This document shows, piece after piece, positions 10,801-20,531 of a stretch of 64,000 nt of DNA (position 1 is the first letter of the stretch; the number at the start of each line of letters is the position of its first letter). The notes below the pieces were generated by a model, which was given only the letters and a program-made list of their open reading frames with translations, made no database searches and had not been told where the DNA came from. The DNA is from an uncultured Draconibacterium sp. Its GTDB lineage: Bacteria > Bacteroidota > Bacteroidia > Bacteroidales > Prolixibacteraceae. The DNA lies in the NCBI RefSeq assembly GCF_963677575.1, contig NZ_OY782038.1, positions 1,116,001 through 1,180,000 of the forward strand, written 5' to 3'. A program made the position numbers and the translations under genes.

Positions 10801-11321
10801 GACAAATTACCAGTGATGACCGAATTTTACTGGATAAAACCGATGCCCCCGAGATTTTCTATGGTATTAGTGTAGACCTTACCTACAAAAACTGGAGTCT
10901 GTCAGTACTTGCACAAGGCCAGGGAACCTACTACCGAATGAACATTGCTGACGGACGTCGGGGTGAAGCAGGTAATTATATGCAATGGCAGTTTGACAAT
11001 CGCTGGACTCCAACCAATACTAAGACCGACGTAGCAAGGGCATATAACCGTGACGACCTGTACTGGGCATTTGATGTAAACAACAGTACTTACCATTACG
11101 ACAATATGGCTTATTGCCGTCTGAAAAACGCTGTATTAACTTATAATATTCCTGCCACTTATGTTCAAAAAGTAGGATTATCGCGTGCCAGCGTTTATTT
11201 TGCAGGCAACAACCTGTTCCTGATCTACGCAGCTCAGAAAAATTTCGACCCTGAAATTGGAGCGCCTATGACATATCCTGCTGTAAAAACTTTTGCAGTT
11301 GGTGTAAGGGTAACATTTTAA
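7878..11321 (+). CDS. SusC/RagA TonB-linked outer-membrane transporter with STN domain
   Basis: The frame is open from a TTG at 7851, but the ATG at 7878 starts a proper signal region (MEKCINAKLSC...FRRVAGVTMALLLAIVVSVQAS) and is chosen, giving 1147 residues. Domain order: signal peptide, STN/secretin-TonB domain (FDLKMKKASLKEVFQTIADQS), carboxypeptidase-regulatory-like domain (ISGTVVDQEGLPLPGVSVIV), TonB plug, and a 22-strand-type barrel ending in an aromatic-rich strand (TFAVGVRVTF). SusC proteins import glycan oligomers with a SusD lid. The STN domain fits signalling to the FecR/sigma pair immediately upstream. The susD gene follows after 23 bp. Confidence 0.95.
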   Translation: MEKCINAKLSCSSGWLTKFRRVAGVTMALLLAIVVSVQASTYSESVKFDLKMKKASLKEVFQTIADQSEFKFVYNNDVVNDNQKVSVTSEDARVEEILDEILPQHHLAYQVIDRQVIVYPAANTGKSATRAANPQEKSISGTVVDQEGLPLPGVSVIVKETTIGIVTDVDGHYNLSGIPSDAKVLVFSFVGMRSQEINIGNQTTINITLEAEAIGLEEVIAVGYATQKKANIVGSVTSVSGEKIMSIPSADVSNAISGRMPGSVVIQGSGEPGQNEARILVRGRSTLGDPDDEDRDTELSAPLVVVDGIPGRSLGEVDPVDIESISILKDASAAIYGASAANGVILVTTKQGQTGKPTMNYQFYQGFMTPTILPKALNAGDYATMLSEYQDYEGKTRTYSDEDIALFYSGRDPWEHPNSDWMGDLVSDWTTTSKHNFSISGGTTNGMNYFVSLGYKNEEAIYKQESTNYQQYNIRAKLSLPINDWLTTAIDYAGFLNKKKYPTKGADAIYGQSTRLVPTQWSFWPSGEPGPDIEYGDNPVVTSTFEGGYDDQNTYKNQFTFKAIIAPPFVKGLTLNGQYTFDVDNEYRKRFRKPWYLYFADWNSAVRDSEGFVTSVDLLPKARGYSSPELAEDYYRTIKKVGMFSFNYDRQFGDHSIGIFGAYEQMTEDYNDFGAFRKYYISDVVQTQDAGADAEKDNWGEMTIYARKSLIGRLNYNYKGKYLAEVVFRRDGSLKFPPDSRWGNFPGFLLGWRASEESFWQNNLPFINYFKLRASYGKMGMDPGDAFQYMNKYQLSTGMTLGSGKVVETIVEQAGIANPFITWEKQTTYNFGFDSQILNNMFSLNTEFFYSKRSDILAPRDASVPGFTGLELPDENIAEVDNRGFEIEAGYHKEINNDFRLDVSGNIAYNHNEVVFMDEPERAVPWQQRTGHPYGAELLYKAIGIFEDEAQVNSLPSWPDAKPGDVIFEDVSGDGQITSDDRILLDKTDAPEIFYGISVDLTYKNWSLSVLAQGQGTYYRMNIADGRRGEAGNYMQWQFDNRWTPTNTKTDVARAYNRDDLYWAFDVNNSTYHYDNMAYCRLKNAVLTYNIPATYVQKVGLSRASVYFAGNNLFLIYAAQKNFDPEIGAPMTYPAVKTFAVGVRVTF

Positions 11322-11344
11322 TGAGTTAAACTGAATTTTGAAAA

Positions 11345-13300
11345 ATGAAAAATATGAAAAATATATTAAGATATTCAATGATGATGTTAATGCTCATATT
11401 CATAGCAACATCATGCGAGGATGTACTCGACCAAAAAGCGGTTGACTCTTTTACTGAAGAATCCGTATTCGAGGACATTAACCTTACCGAAGCATACCTC
11501 GGTAAATGTTACGATTATATTGGAGGCCAGGGAGGTTGGTGGAACACCACCAACTCCGGAACACTCGGCCTTCGCGAAGACTTACTTTCATCCGGAACAG
11601 ATGAATGTTTGTGTATTCACCGTCCGAGTGAATATACCAACGTAAAAGGAACAATGAGTCCCGACCAGTTAGGTCACTTCGGGAATCCCCGCCTTGACTG
11701 GATTCGTTGGGAGGCTTTGTATTCAAATATAAAGAACGTGAATGTTTTCCTTGCCAATATTGATAATGTTCCGGTAGGTGATGATGATGAAACAACCTGG
11801 ATTGAAAGAATGAAAGGCGAAGCCTATTTCATCCGCGCGTTCGACTATACCAACCTAATGCGTTCGTACGGAGGTGTGGTACTGGTTAGCGATCCTTTCG
11901 AGCTGGATGGTGATTTTTCAACTATGACCCGTTCTTCTCTGGATGAAACACTTGATTTTATTCTGGCCGACGTTGACAAAGCCATTTCTATGTTACCTGA
12001 AAAAGATGACATTGAATTAGGAAGAGCCACTAAAGGTGCGGCAGCAGCTCTAAAATCACGTTTGTTAAGCTGGAGTACAGGAGAACTTATGCATGGCGGA
12101 TATTCATCAAACGAACTGGTTTCTTTCTCATCACACAGCAGAAGTTCCTTACTGGAATCGGCAAGAACCATTGCCAAAGACATTATGGACGGAACCTACG
12201 GAACGTATGCTTTAACCGGATCTACTGAAGATCCTCCATCACCACTTACCGAAGAAGATGTAACAGCTTATGCTGATAATTTCACAAGTATCTTCATTCA
12301 AACTGGCGATTGGGATGATGAAACCATATGGGCCGTTATGCACAACCAGGCCGATGGTAACCGTATTCGCCAAAACCAGTGGTGGGGACCAAACGGATAC
12401 CACAACTGGGGTAACAATAACCCGTTGGAACCGGTAGTCCGTCAATTTGAAATGGCTGATGGTGCTACTTTTGAATGGGATAAATACAATCCTGGCGATC
12501 TTAATTTCAGGTCTGCATCCAATAATGATCTGGCGAGTGATCCGGAAATGAATCCTTATAATGGAAGAGAGCCTCGCTTTTACGCATCAATTCTGTATGA
12601 TGAATCTGACTGGCAGGCCAGAGGTGAATCAGATAATAAAGTTCAAACCGGATACTATCTGAAAACCAGTATGGCAGAATATACAGGTTTAGACCAATCT
12701 GCCTTTACAGAGAAGGTTGATAACTTTATCAACAACGCAACTGATGAATACACCGCAGGGTTAGATACACGCCAGGCAGATGTAGAAGCATGGAACGGAA
12801 CGAAAAACGGGTACTATATCAGAAAGTACCAGGAACCTGATATTGAAGGCCAATTCTATCAAAACCGCAACCATTGGGTTGAATTCCGTTTTGCAGAAGT
12901 TATTTTGGACTACGCTGAAGCATGTATTGAGTTAGGTGCAGATGAACTACAAAATGGTATTAATGCGTTAAATATGGTTCGTAACCGTGCCGGATTACCC
13001 GACCGTGTTACTACAGATCAGGCTGAAGCCCTTGAATTTTATCGTCACGAACGTTTAATCGAATTCTTTGGCGAAGGCGACCGCTACTACATGATGCGTA
13101 AATGGATGATTGCAACGGATGTAATTGAAGACGTTCACCCAATGAGGATCTATCATTTCGATGACGGTACTATTTGGAACTACGACGAATCTTCTACTGA
13201 AGATGCTCGTTCCATGAATGAAAATGCATATTGGCAACCTCTGTCTCGAACCGAAATAAATAAAGCTACTCAGTTGCAACAAAATCCTGGTTACAACTAG
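11345..13300 (+). CDS. SusD/RagB-family glycan-binding lipoprotein
   Basis: A 651-residue surface lipoprotein. The signal ends at IATSC and is followed by EDVLDQK, typical of exported SusD lipoproteins. The helical TPR-like core is visible in EALYSNIKNVNVFLANID and KGEAYFIRAFDYTNLMRSYGG. The C-terminal region has YAEACIELG and LNMVRNRAGLPD followed by FYRHERLIEFFGEGDRYYMMRKW, a family hallmark. It forms the lid of the preceding SusC pore. A strong terminator follows within 20 bp, so the operon ends here without further glycosidases. Confidence 0.95.
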   Translation: MKNMKNILRYSMMMLMLIFIATSCEDVLDQKAVDSFTEESVFEDINLTEAYLGKCYDYIGGQGGWWNTTNSGTLGLREDLLSSGTDECLCIHRPSEYTNVKGTMSPDQLGHFGNPRLDWIRWEALYSNIKNVNVFLANIDNVPVGDDDETTWIERMKGEAYFIRAFDYTNLMRSYGGVVLVSDPFELDGDFSTMTRSSLDETLDFILADVDKAISMLPEKDDIELGRATKGAAAALKSRLLSWSTGELMHGGYSSNELVSFSSHSRSSLLESARTIAKDIMDGTYGTYALTGSTEDPPSPLTEEDVTAYADNFTSIFIQTGDWDDETIWAVMHNQADGNRIRQNQWWGPNGYHNWGNNNPLEPVVRQFEMADGATFEWDKYNPGDLNFRSASNNDLASDPEMNPYNGREPRFYASILYDESDWQARGESDNKVQTGYYLKTSMAEYTGLDQSAFTEKVDNFINNATDEYTAGLDTRQADVEAWNGTKNGYYIRKYQEPDIEGQFYQNRNHWVEFRFAEVILDYAEACIELGADELQNGINALNMVRNRAGLPDRVTTDQAEALEFYRHERLIEFFGEGDRYYMMRKWMIATDVIEDVHPMRIYHFDDGTIWNYDESSTEDARSMNENAYWQPLSRTEINKATQLQQNPGYN

Positions 13301-13318
13301 TCATGTTTAGTTAGTTAT

Positions 13319-13350
13319 AAAAAAGACCGGCTGTGGGAGCCGGTCTTTTT
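13319..13350 (+). terminator. Rho-independent terminator after susD
   Basis: AAAAGACCGGCT, loop GTGGG, then AGCCGGTCTTTTT form a perfect 12-bp stem with a T run, 18 bp after the susD stop codon. It ends the sigma/FecR/SusCD unit. Confidence 0.9.
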
Positions 13351-13558
13351 AATTTTACCTCGTTCAATTGGTATTTTCTACAATAAGAAAAATGAAAAAG
13401 CAAATTTCATTAACTGATCTTGTGTAAAATACGATCTGAATTTCACAAAACATTTTACAAATCTTGGCTGAACCTGAAGCGGTTACCGGTTCTTCAAATT
13501 AACATTATTGCTTAAACCAAAGCATTGGCATTTGCCCATTGCCTAAAATCCTATTGTC

Positions 13559-14740
13559 ATGATTAGAATAAAGCTGTCTTTAATGATGTTCCTCCAATAT
13601 ATGATGTATGCTGTATGGTGGGTACCCCTTGCTGCCTATTTAACCAATCTTGAGGTGAGCAGTTTCGAAAAATCGATGATACTAAGTTCGATGGCTATCG
13701 GATGCCTGTTTTCACCTGTCGTTGGTATGTTGGCCGATCGCTTTTTCCCCGGACAAAAAGTTTTGTCCACATTAAATCTTATTAACGCAGCCATGCTCTT
13801 TCTGGCCGGCACTACCAGCAATCCCAATTTTCTGTTTATTTGCCTTCTAATAGCCATGTTAGGTTATATGCCAAGTTGGAGTCTAACCAGTTCAATAGCA
13901 ATGGTACATCTTGATTCGGAACAATTTCCCAAAGTTCGGGTTTTCGGGTCAATTGGCTGGGTAGCGTCCGGCATTTTCAGCATTTTTTTTATTCGTTTTC
14001 TGAATATTGATTTCGATGGAACCAACATACCGTTTTACTGCGGTGCAGGGGTTAGTTTAGTAGCCGTATTTATCAACCTTACTTTACCAAATACTCCTCC
14101 ACCGGCAAAAGGGCAGAAAGGCTCGCTGATTGATGCATTCGGATTACGAACTATCGAATTAATGAAGGACCGGAATTTTGCTGTTTTTATTATTTTCTCT
14201 TTCCTCTCACTCATTCCCTTTGCCATGTACTATTCATTCTTTTCCGAGTTCCTGCTAAACATTAACACCAAATACATTTCAGTAACTATGAACTGGGGAG
14301 TACTGGCCGAGATGGGATTTCTGCTTCTGGTACCACCTGCTATTAAAAAATTAGGATTGCGTAAAGTAATGATACTAGGACTTGTAGCACTAACTATACG
14401 CTATCTGTCATTCTATGCCGGAGGCGTAATTAGTCAAAGCTGGATGTACTACATTGGGATTTTAATTCACGGTGTAATTTTTGGTTTTTTTTATGTAGGC
14501 GGCCAAATTTATATCGATAAAAAAGCACCCGCTCAACTTCGGTCGCAGGCACAGGGTTTTATTTTCCTGGTTACATTTGGAGCAGGCCTCTTAATTGGAA
14601 ATATGATCTGCAGTAAAATAATAGAACAATATAAAAATGAAGCGGGCTATAATTGGGATGCCATCTGGGGAATTATAACACTGTCGTCGATAGCCATTTT
14701 GCTTTTATTTACTGTACTCTTCAAAAATGATAAAGTCTAA
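13559..14740 (+). CDS. MFS permease, nucleoside:H+ symporter type
   Basis: A 393-residue protein with about 12 hydrophobic segments. The start (LSLMMFLQYMMYAVWWVPLAAYL) and the GMLADRFFPGQKVL loop resemble the NupG/XapB nucleoside-symporter branch of the major facilitator superfamily, common in Bacteroidetes. RVFGSIGWVASGI near residue 125 is also typical of this branch. It lies alone between the susD terminator and the frameshifted PD40 gene, so context does not reveal the substrate. Sugar-like substrates occur in related proteins. Confidence 0.75.
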   Translation: MIRIKLSLMMFLQYMMYAVWWVPLAAYLTNLEVSSFEKSMILSSMAIGCLFSPVVGMLADRFFPGQKVLSTLNLINAAMLFLAGTTSNPNFLFICLLIAMLGYMPSWSLTSSIAMVHLDSEQFPKVRVFGSIGWVASGIFSIFFIRFLNIDFDGTNIPFYCGAGVSLVAVFINLTLPNTPPPAKGQKGSLIDAFGLRTIELMKDRNFAVFIIFSFLSLIPFAMYYSFFSEFLLNINTKYISVTMNWGVLAEMGFLLLVPPAIKKLGLRKVMILGLVALTIRYLSFYAGGVISQSWMYYIGILIHGVIFGFFYVGGQIYIDKKAPAQLRSQAQGFIFLVTFGAGLLIGNMICSKIIEQYKNEAGYNWDAIWGIITLSSIAILLLFTVLFKNDKV

Positions 14741-14855
14741 AACCCAATGGATTAATTGCATTACTACATATAAGATTTGTACCGAAAACAGTATCCATAT
14801 TTATAAAAGTAACTGGCTATTTTTTATATCTTTCAGTTTCTAAACTAAACGTATA

Positions 14856-17128
14856 ATGAAGATGAAATGTGTACCACTTTTTACTTTGTTTTCCCTATTT
14901 ATATCGTTCATATTTTTTGCAGGATGTTCCAATAACAATTCAGACGGGAACCTAAGCATCACCTATCCGCAAAAAATACGCTGTTCCCAAACGATATAAT
15001 AGCACCAACTTTTACATGGGAAGAACCCAACGATAAAGTAAAAAAATGGGATATTCTTGTTTCATCAGATGAGACTGACTTAATAAAAAAAGAAGGCATT
15101 ACTGATAAATTCTGGAGACCATCTGCTGAAGAATGGAACCTTCTGAAAGAGAATGCTGAACAGGATATTCAAATTAAAGTTCAGGGTATTGGAGGCAAAG
15201 TTCCGGCAGAAGATATGACTACTTTTCATATTTCGAAAGACAAGGTTGACGCTCCCATTTTTTACCGGGCTGTTCCACTACCCTTTAAATTTGCCCGTGA
15301 AAACCTGAAACGCATCCGTTGGCATTTCGGGCATGTAAACAACGAAAATCAGCCACATGCAGTACTCGAAAATATTCCGGTTTGTGCCAATTGCCACTCC
15401 TTTACACCCGATGGATCGACACTGGTCATGGACGTAGACGCCCGCGACGACAAAGGGGCATACACGCTCACCTCTTTCGAGAAAGCTACACATGTGGATG
15501 AAGACAGCCTGATACACTGGAGTGATTACCAGAATGGGAAATTTACTTACGGACTACTTTCGCAAATATCACCCGACGGAAGATACGTTGTGAGTACCTT
15601 AAAGGACTGCGAAATTTTTGTCGACCGCAACGATTTGGCTTATTCCCAGTTGTTTTTCCCGGTTAAAGGAATTTTGGTTGTTTACGACCGTCTTAATAAA
15701 AAATATTTTGAGCTGGAAGGTGCCAACGACACCACCTTTATTCAAAGTAATCCCTGTTGGACTCCCGACGGGAAATACATTTACTTTTCCAAAGCACCTG
15801 CGGAACAATATGAGGAGAGCGGATTAAAAAACGGATCTGTCCCAAAAGATGAAGACATTCCCCACTACAAAATTTTTGAAGAACATTTCCTAAAACGCGA
15901 TTCCCTAAAAAAATTCAACATCTATAAAATACCTTTTAACAATGGTAAAGGAGGAAAAGCGGTTCCGGTAGAAGGAGCCTCACACAATGGTTTCAGCAAC
16001 TATTTTCCCAAAATATCGCCCGATGGGAAATGGCTGGTATTTTGCCAGGCCGAAAGTTTTATGCTATTACAAAAAGACAGTAAACTGAATATTGTGCCTG
16101 CCAATGGAGGAGAAGCGAGAGAACTTACCTGCAACAGCGATAATATGAATTCGTGGCATTCATGGTCGCCCAACAGCAAATGGCTGGTTTATTCGTCGAA
16201 ACAAGGAGGCCCATACACACAACTCTACCTTACCCACATTGATGAAAACGGACTGGATACACCTCCCGTATTTCTTGAAAACTTCTCGTTTGATAAATAT
16301 GCCAATAATATTCCGGAGTTTGTTAACACCACTTACGACGATGAATTAAAAATTGACCCGGCCTTTTTATCTGAAAATGATTTTATTGTAAGAATTGGCG
16401 AAATCAAACAACGGAAAGGTGATTTGAACGGTGCTTTTGCCGAATTCGACAAGGCCGTTAAAAAATTCCCAAATCAATCGGAGCCCTATTTTAAGAGAGG
16501 TGTGGTTTACTTCATTAAAGGCGAAATGATTAATGCCATCGCAGATATCACCAGGGCTATTGAAATAGATGAAATGGAAGATTATTTCACCTATCGTGGT
16601 CTTGCCTACCTGAAACTGGGTAAAAATGAGCAAGTTGTTAATGATTTAAAAAGAGCTTTGAAACTCGACCCGCGTTCTTTTACTGCCTGTTCTTATATGG
16701 GTGTAGCTTATGTTCGACAGGGAAATTACAACGCGGCCATCGAAATACTGGAAAGGGCAAATACCCTGTTCAACGAAGATGCACTCACCTATTTCTATCT
16801 GGGTCTATCTTATTTTAACACCGAAAACTGGAAAAAATCGGAAGATAGTTTAACCGCTGCGATCAACCTGGGAATTAAAAACTCTGCACAAAATCCGGTA
16901 TATTCATTGCGTGGTGAAGCTCGCTTCTACCAAAACAATTATGATGAGGCTGTTAAAGATTTGCAAATTGCAGTAACAACTTCACCCAACGACCATCAAC
17001 TATTTTATCTGCTTGGTAAAGCTCAGTTGGAAACCGGTAAAAAAAGAGAAGCCCGCCAGAATCTTTTAAAAGCCAAACAACTTGGATCAGTGCAGGCAGG
17101 CGACCTGTTAAATACGATGAATGTTTAA
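14856..17128 (+). CDS. CXXCH/PD40/TPR lipoprotein gene with one frameshift near the 5' end
   Basis: A lipoprotein signal starts at the ATG at 14856 (ending FFAGCSNNN) and reaches a stop at about 14997-14999. The frame that continues the protein (NTLFPNDIIAPTFTWEEP...) is offset by one base and joins the long ORF whose first ATG is at 15215. One extra A in the six-A run at 14971-14976 would restore a single protein. The body has a heme-binding motif CANCH, WD40-like PD40 propeller blades (ISPDGRYV, WTPDGKYI, ISPDGKWLVF, WSPNSKWLVYSS) and about six C-terminal TPRs. It is a relative of the gene at 19065. Function unknown. If the shift is real, export is probably lost, because translation from 15215 lacks a signal. 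Confidence 0.72.
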
Positions 17129-17290
17129 ACAAATGAAGCTCCTCGTAGTAAGCTGACGAGGTATCACATCAGAAAATCATTATTTTATTCGCACCAAGGC
17201 GCGGGGAATAAAACCCATAAGATCCCTCGTCTACCGCTCGGGATCAGTTCGGCTAAATGATTTTGAAAACAAAATCATAGTCTCACTGAT
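17129..17290. repeat. Intergenic region rich in short inverted repeats
   Basis: Between convergent genes lie three hairpins: CCTCG/CGAGG (17141-17161), GATCCC/GGGATC (17221-17245), and ATGATTTTG AAAA CAAAATCAT (17257-17278). No strong T run follows, so this looks more like a dispersed repeat remnant than a standard terminator. I cannot assign a family. Confidence 0.4.
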
Positions 17291-19054
17291 TTAATTGAAG
17301 AAAACATAATACCAGTAAGTATCCCGGAAATTCTCAGCCAAAGCCTGTTGTGCCATTTGTTTACTCCCCTGGTTTTGTTGAAAAATTCGGTAATACTGCT
17401 GAAACTGTCGTTCGGTTTGCGGATTAATATGAAGAATACTTAATTCAGGCATAGGTCCTGCGCTTAAGAGTTTGTAGGTCACCACTGCTTCTTCTACATT
17501 TTTTGGTAATCTTTTATAACCCGCTTTCTCCATAAGCGGCAACATTTCAACAATGCCCTGCATATCTTTTTGCAGCATGAGCCATGCTAACTTATACTCG
17601 ATAGCCGGAACATTGGCCGGATCGGACTGAATAATAAAATCGAGATTTGCAGGCGGATTATCTGATTGAACAAAAAAATCAGCCTTTGTGTCCAATGCTT
17701 TCTTTTTACCCAACTCCGGGTGAGTAGTTATTGCCACATCGTTATATAACAAGGCCCGAAATGCACTGGCTTCTTTCCGGTAAAACAACGACCTTTCAAG
17801 CATTGATATATATTTCTCAGCAACTTTATAATTCCCTTTTATTAGTTCTGTTTTAATCAGCATTTTCATCACTTCAGGCGAATTCCCCTTCATTACCATA
17901 TATTCGTAAGCCCAGCGCTGCGCTTCGTTTACAACGCCAATAGCATAATAGTAATAACCACCAAACCGTAAATACTGACCAATATTTTCCCACTTCAAAA
18001 ACAGTGTACTTCCATCGTTACTCTGCCTGAATTTAAAAAACGAATCTCCCAAACGTCCGGTTTCGGCCAAAGCCACATTATCTAAAAACAGCGTTAATTT
18101 GTTGTTTGTGGGCTCGTAAAAATTATAACGAATCAGTTCATCGTATTTTTGCTCGTAAAATAATTTCTCAGCATGAAAGTAGTATTTACTCTTCTCATCA
18201 ATATTCTGAAAGGCAGCAACAACAAGCAACACCAAAATCAGATATGGAGAAAGTCCGGCCAACTTTATCTGCCTGATTTCTATCTGCTCGATTACTTTAA
18301 ACCTAATTTTCGCAAATAATGGAACAAACAACAATATCAAAGCCGCCAAATCAAACAGAATAACTTGTCCCCCGATAGCGGTTACTGAAAACGGAAATAC
18401 CAGAAGTGAATCTGTAGTATAAAAAAACAAGAACTCTTTACCGATCCAAAAGAAAATCGCAAGACCAAACCAACTCAACGCCAGCTTCAACCAACTTTTT
18501 TGTAACAGGAAGTAAATGGTTGACAATCCGAACAACAGGAATGAGAAACTACCAAACAAAAAATAAACAACGGGAAGTAATATTACCACCAACCATTGAT
18601 ACTTAGGTTTGCTATTTATTAGCCCCAAAAAGAAAAGAAGCTGAACTAAAATCCCAAGGTTGTTGATTGCCTGATACTGGTAATTTGTTTGCAGATAAAA
18701 AAGTAAGGTTCCCGCTAAAAATGGCACAAAAAGAAAATATTCTGCACCTAACTGTTTACCTATTTGGGAGATCAACCAAACGATGAGAAAGATCTGCAAA
18801 CTCACAATAAGAGCTCCAACCAAAGGATAATAATAGAATGCAATTTGCAACCGCCCCAGGTACTCCAGGAAACCGCCCGGTTGATCAAGATGTTGTTTCA
18901 GGAAAGAAAAAGATACTTGAAATAAAGATGATTTCTCTTGATAAAAGAAAATATAATCGGTAAAACGGTAAAGAAAAAGAGTCGTAAATAAAAACAACAA
19001 CGCAGCAGGAAGAAAGCGGGTTATTATTTTAGTTTTATGCAGAATTAAATTCAT
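17291..19054 (-). CDS. Polytopic membrane protein with TPR-like C-terminus (DUF6057-like)
   Basis: The ORF is open from 19141, but the ATG at 19054 starts the first membrane segment cleanly (MNLILHKTKIITRFLPAALL) and avoids overlap with the preceding gene; this gives 587 residues. About ten hydrophobic segments fill residues 12-310. A soluble helical C-terminal half follows, with repeat-like helices (KYYFHAEKLFYEQKYDELIRY is a typical one). It resembles Bacteroidetes proteins annotated DUF6057; that label is from memory. It begins 10 bp after the CXXCH/PD40 lipoprotein gene, so the two are probably co-expressed and may form one envelope assembly. Function unknown. Confidence 0.7.
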   Translation of the reverse strand: MNLILHKTKIITRFLPAALLFLFTTLFLYRFTDYIFFYQEKSSLFQVSFSFLKQHLDQPGGFLEYLGRLQIAFYYYPLVGALIVSLQIFLIVWLISQIGKQLGAEYFLFVPFLAGTLLFYLQTNYQYQAINNLGILVQLLFFLGLINSKPKYQWLVVILLPVVYFLFGSFSFLLFGLSTIYFLLQKSWLKLALSWFGLAIFFWIGKEFLFFYTTDSLLVFPFSVTAIGGQVILFDLAALILLFVPLFAKIRFKVIEQIEIRQIKLAGLSPYLILVLLVVAAFQNIDEKSKYYFHAEKLFYEQKYDELIRYNFYEPTNNKLTLFLDNVALAETGRLGDSFFKFRQSNDGSTLFLKWENIGQYLRFGGYYYYAIGVVNEAQRWAYEYMVMKGNSPEVMKMLIKTELIKGNYKVAEKYISMLERSLFYRKEASAFRALLYNDVAITTHPELGKKKALDTKADFFVQSDNPPANLDFIIQSDPANVPAIEYKLAWLMLQKDMQGIVEMLPLMEKAGYKRLPKNVEEAVVTYKLLSAGPMPELSILHINPQTERQFQQYYRIFQQNQGSKQMAQQALAENFRDTYWYYVFFN

Positions 19055-19064
19055 TTCATTTGAT

Positions 19065-20531
19065 TTAGTTAGTTGCCCATTGGGCTTGCAAAGCTTCTTT
19101 TTCTGCAGCTTCTCTGATTTCGCCAGGCGAAAAATCCACATCAGTTTTCGCGAATTCAGGGATGTTAAATGTTTTTACAAACTCCCTGTAAAATCCGGGA
19201 TTTTCCTGAGGCAGAACAAATGGTTTGCTGGTAACGCCGTTTTCATCAACAAAAGAAATATAAGGCCGTGCTGTCAATCCATCGCCACGTTTGCTGCTAA
19301 ATACAAGCCATTTACTATTCGACGACCAACTGTGGTAGCTCTCTGTAAAATCGCTGTTGTTTTCACATTTTTCAATCTGTTGATTCGCCAAATCAATCGA
19401 ATACAGATCAGCCTCTTTATGCCAGATCGAGAAGCAACCGTAATTGTGCAAGGTAAAGATCAACACATTTCCTGCCGGCGATATCCGTGGAAAGGAAACA
19501 CTCTTTCCTGTGGCCGCAGCGTCGAATACCAACTCAGGTTCTGAAAATTTTCGCTGCTCCGGATCAAACGCTACCCGGTACAAATCATATTTGATATCCC
19601 GGTAATCGTAGTTCTCTTCAATTTGGGCAGCACGACAGAAATACAAAAACTCTCCATCCGGCGACCATTCAGGATAGGTATCCATAAACAGCTTTCCCGG
19701 ATCAACAGGCACTTGCATCATTTCATTTTTTTCAACGTCGTACATCACCAACGAAGAGTTCAAATCAGAAACCTCGATCTTTTTGTTTTCCATGGAATGA
19801 AATTGCTGAACCACTTTATTGGATGAAAAAGCTACATATTTCCCCGACGGATGCCAGCGCGGATAAACAGCACCATTTTTCATTTCTTTCGTTTTCAGGT
19901 TCACTTTCTTCAAATCACCATCTTCTACAAAATAAGTCCCGCCTAAATTACCCCGCATGTGGAACATAAAATTATCCGCATTCTGGTTATTAAAAGCATG
20001 ACAGTTGACACAATTCTGCCCAACAACATTATTTTGAATAACCGTTTTTTCCTTAAAACTTTCGAGACTTCGTTGTACAATACTCAATTCGGTCCAGCTT
20101 TCATAACCGGGATATAACAAGCGGTAATACAAAAACGGATCCACCTCTTCGGAAGAAACAGTATTACTAAACTCTGGATATTGAATCCACTTGCTATCCT
20201 TTTCAATTGAGATTTGATAGTTAATTTTCGCTCCAGAATTCTGTGCAAGAAGATTTTTCCATTTCTTTTCCGATAATCGAAACTTACCATCACGCGACGA
20301 AACAACTAAGCTTTCCCCTTTTTCACCCGAAATATTCAAATAATAAGCATCACCTTCTTCTTCTACCAAAAAATTCAGGGGAGCAATATTAACCGGAATT
20401 ATTACTTCTGTATAGTCGGGATATATTTTCACCGGGTCATTATTTTTAAGAATATCTCCGTTTGGCTTTGATACACAAGAGAATAAAAATAGTAAACCGA
20501 TAACGTATATTGAATGGTATCGTAGGCTCAT
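19065..20531 (-). CDS. CXXCH + PD40 propeller lipoprotein
   Basis: The start chosen is the ATG at 20531, which opens a lipoprotein signal (MSLRYHSIYVIGLLFLFSC); upstream in-frame codons do not improve it. The 488-residue protein has a beta-rich N-terminal domain, a single c-type heme motif CVNCH (C174, C177, H178), and then PD40 blades (WHPSGKYVAFSS, WSPDGEFLYFCR, ISPAGNVLIF, WSSNSKWLVFSS). It has the same order as the gene at 14856 but lacks TPRs. Heme attachment in the periplasm is inferred from the motif. It is transcribed away from ilvD and followed closely by the polytopic membrane protein gene. The role is unknown. Confidence 0.72.
   Translation of the reverse strand: MSLRYHSIYVIGLLFLFSCVSKPNGDILKNNDPVKIYPDYTEVIIPVNIAPLNFLVEEEGDAYYLNISGEKGESLVVSSRDGKFRLSEKKWKNLLAQNSGAKINYQISIEKDSKWIQYPEFSNTVSSEEVDPFLYYRLLYPGYESWTELSIVQRSLESFKEKTVIQNNVVGQNCVNCHAFNNQNADNFMFHMRGNLGGTYFVEDGDLKKVNLKTKEMKNGAVYPRWHPSGKYVAFSSNKVVQQFHSMENKKIEVSDLNSSLVMYDVEKNEMMQVPVDPGKLFMDTYPEWSPDGEFLYFCRAAQIEENYDYRDIKYDLYRVAFDPEQRKFSEPELVFDAAATGKSVSFPRISPAGNVLIFTLHNYGCFSIWHKEADLYSIDLANQQIEKCENNSDFTESYHSWSSNSKWLVFSSKRGDGLTARPYISFVDENGVTSKPFVLPQENPGFYREFVKTFNIPEFAKTDVDFSPGEIREAAEKEALQAQWATN

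Noticed and set aside
14960..15000. Programmed -1 frameshift at the A run in the CXXCH/PD40/TPR gene
   Set aside because: The AAA codon could slip, but the site is not a classical X XXY YYZ heptamer and no downstream stem-loop is evident. A lost A or sequencing error is simpler.
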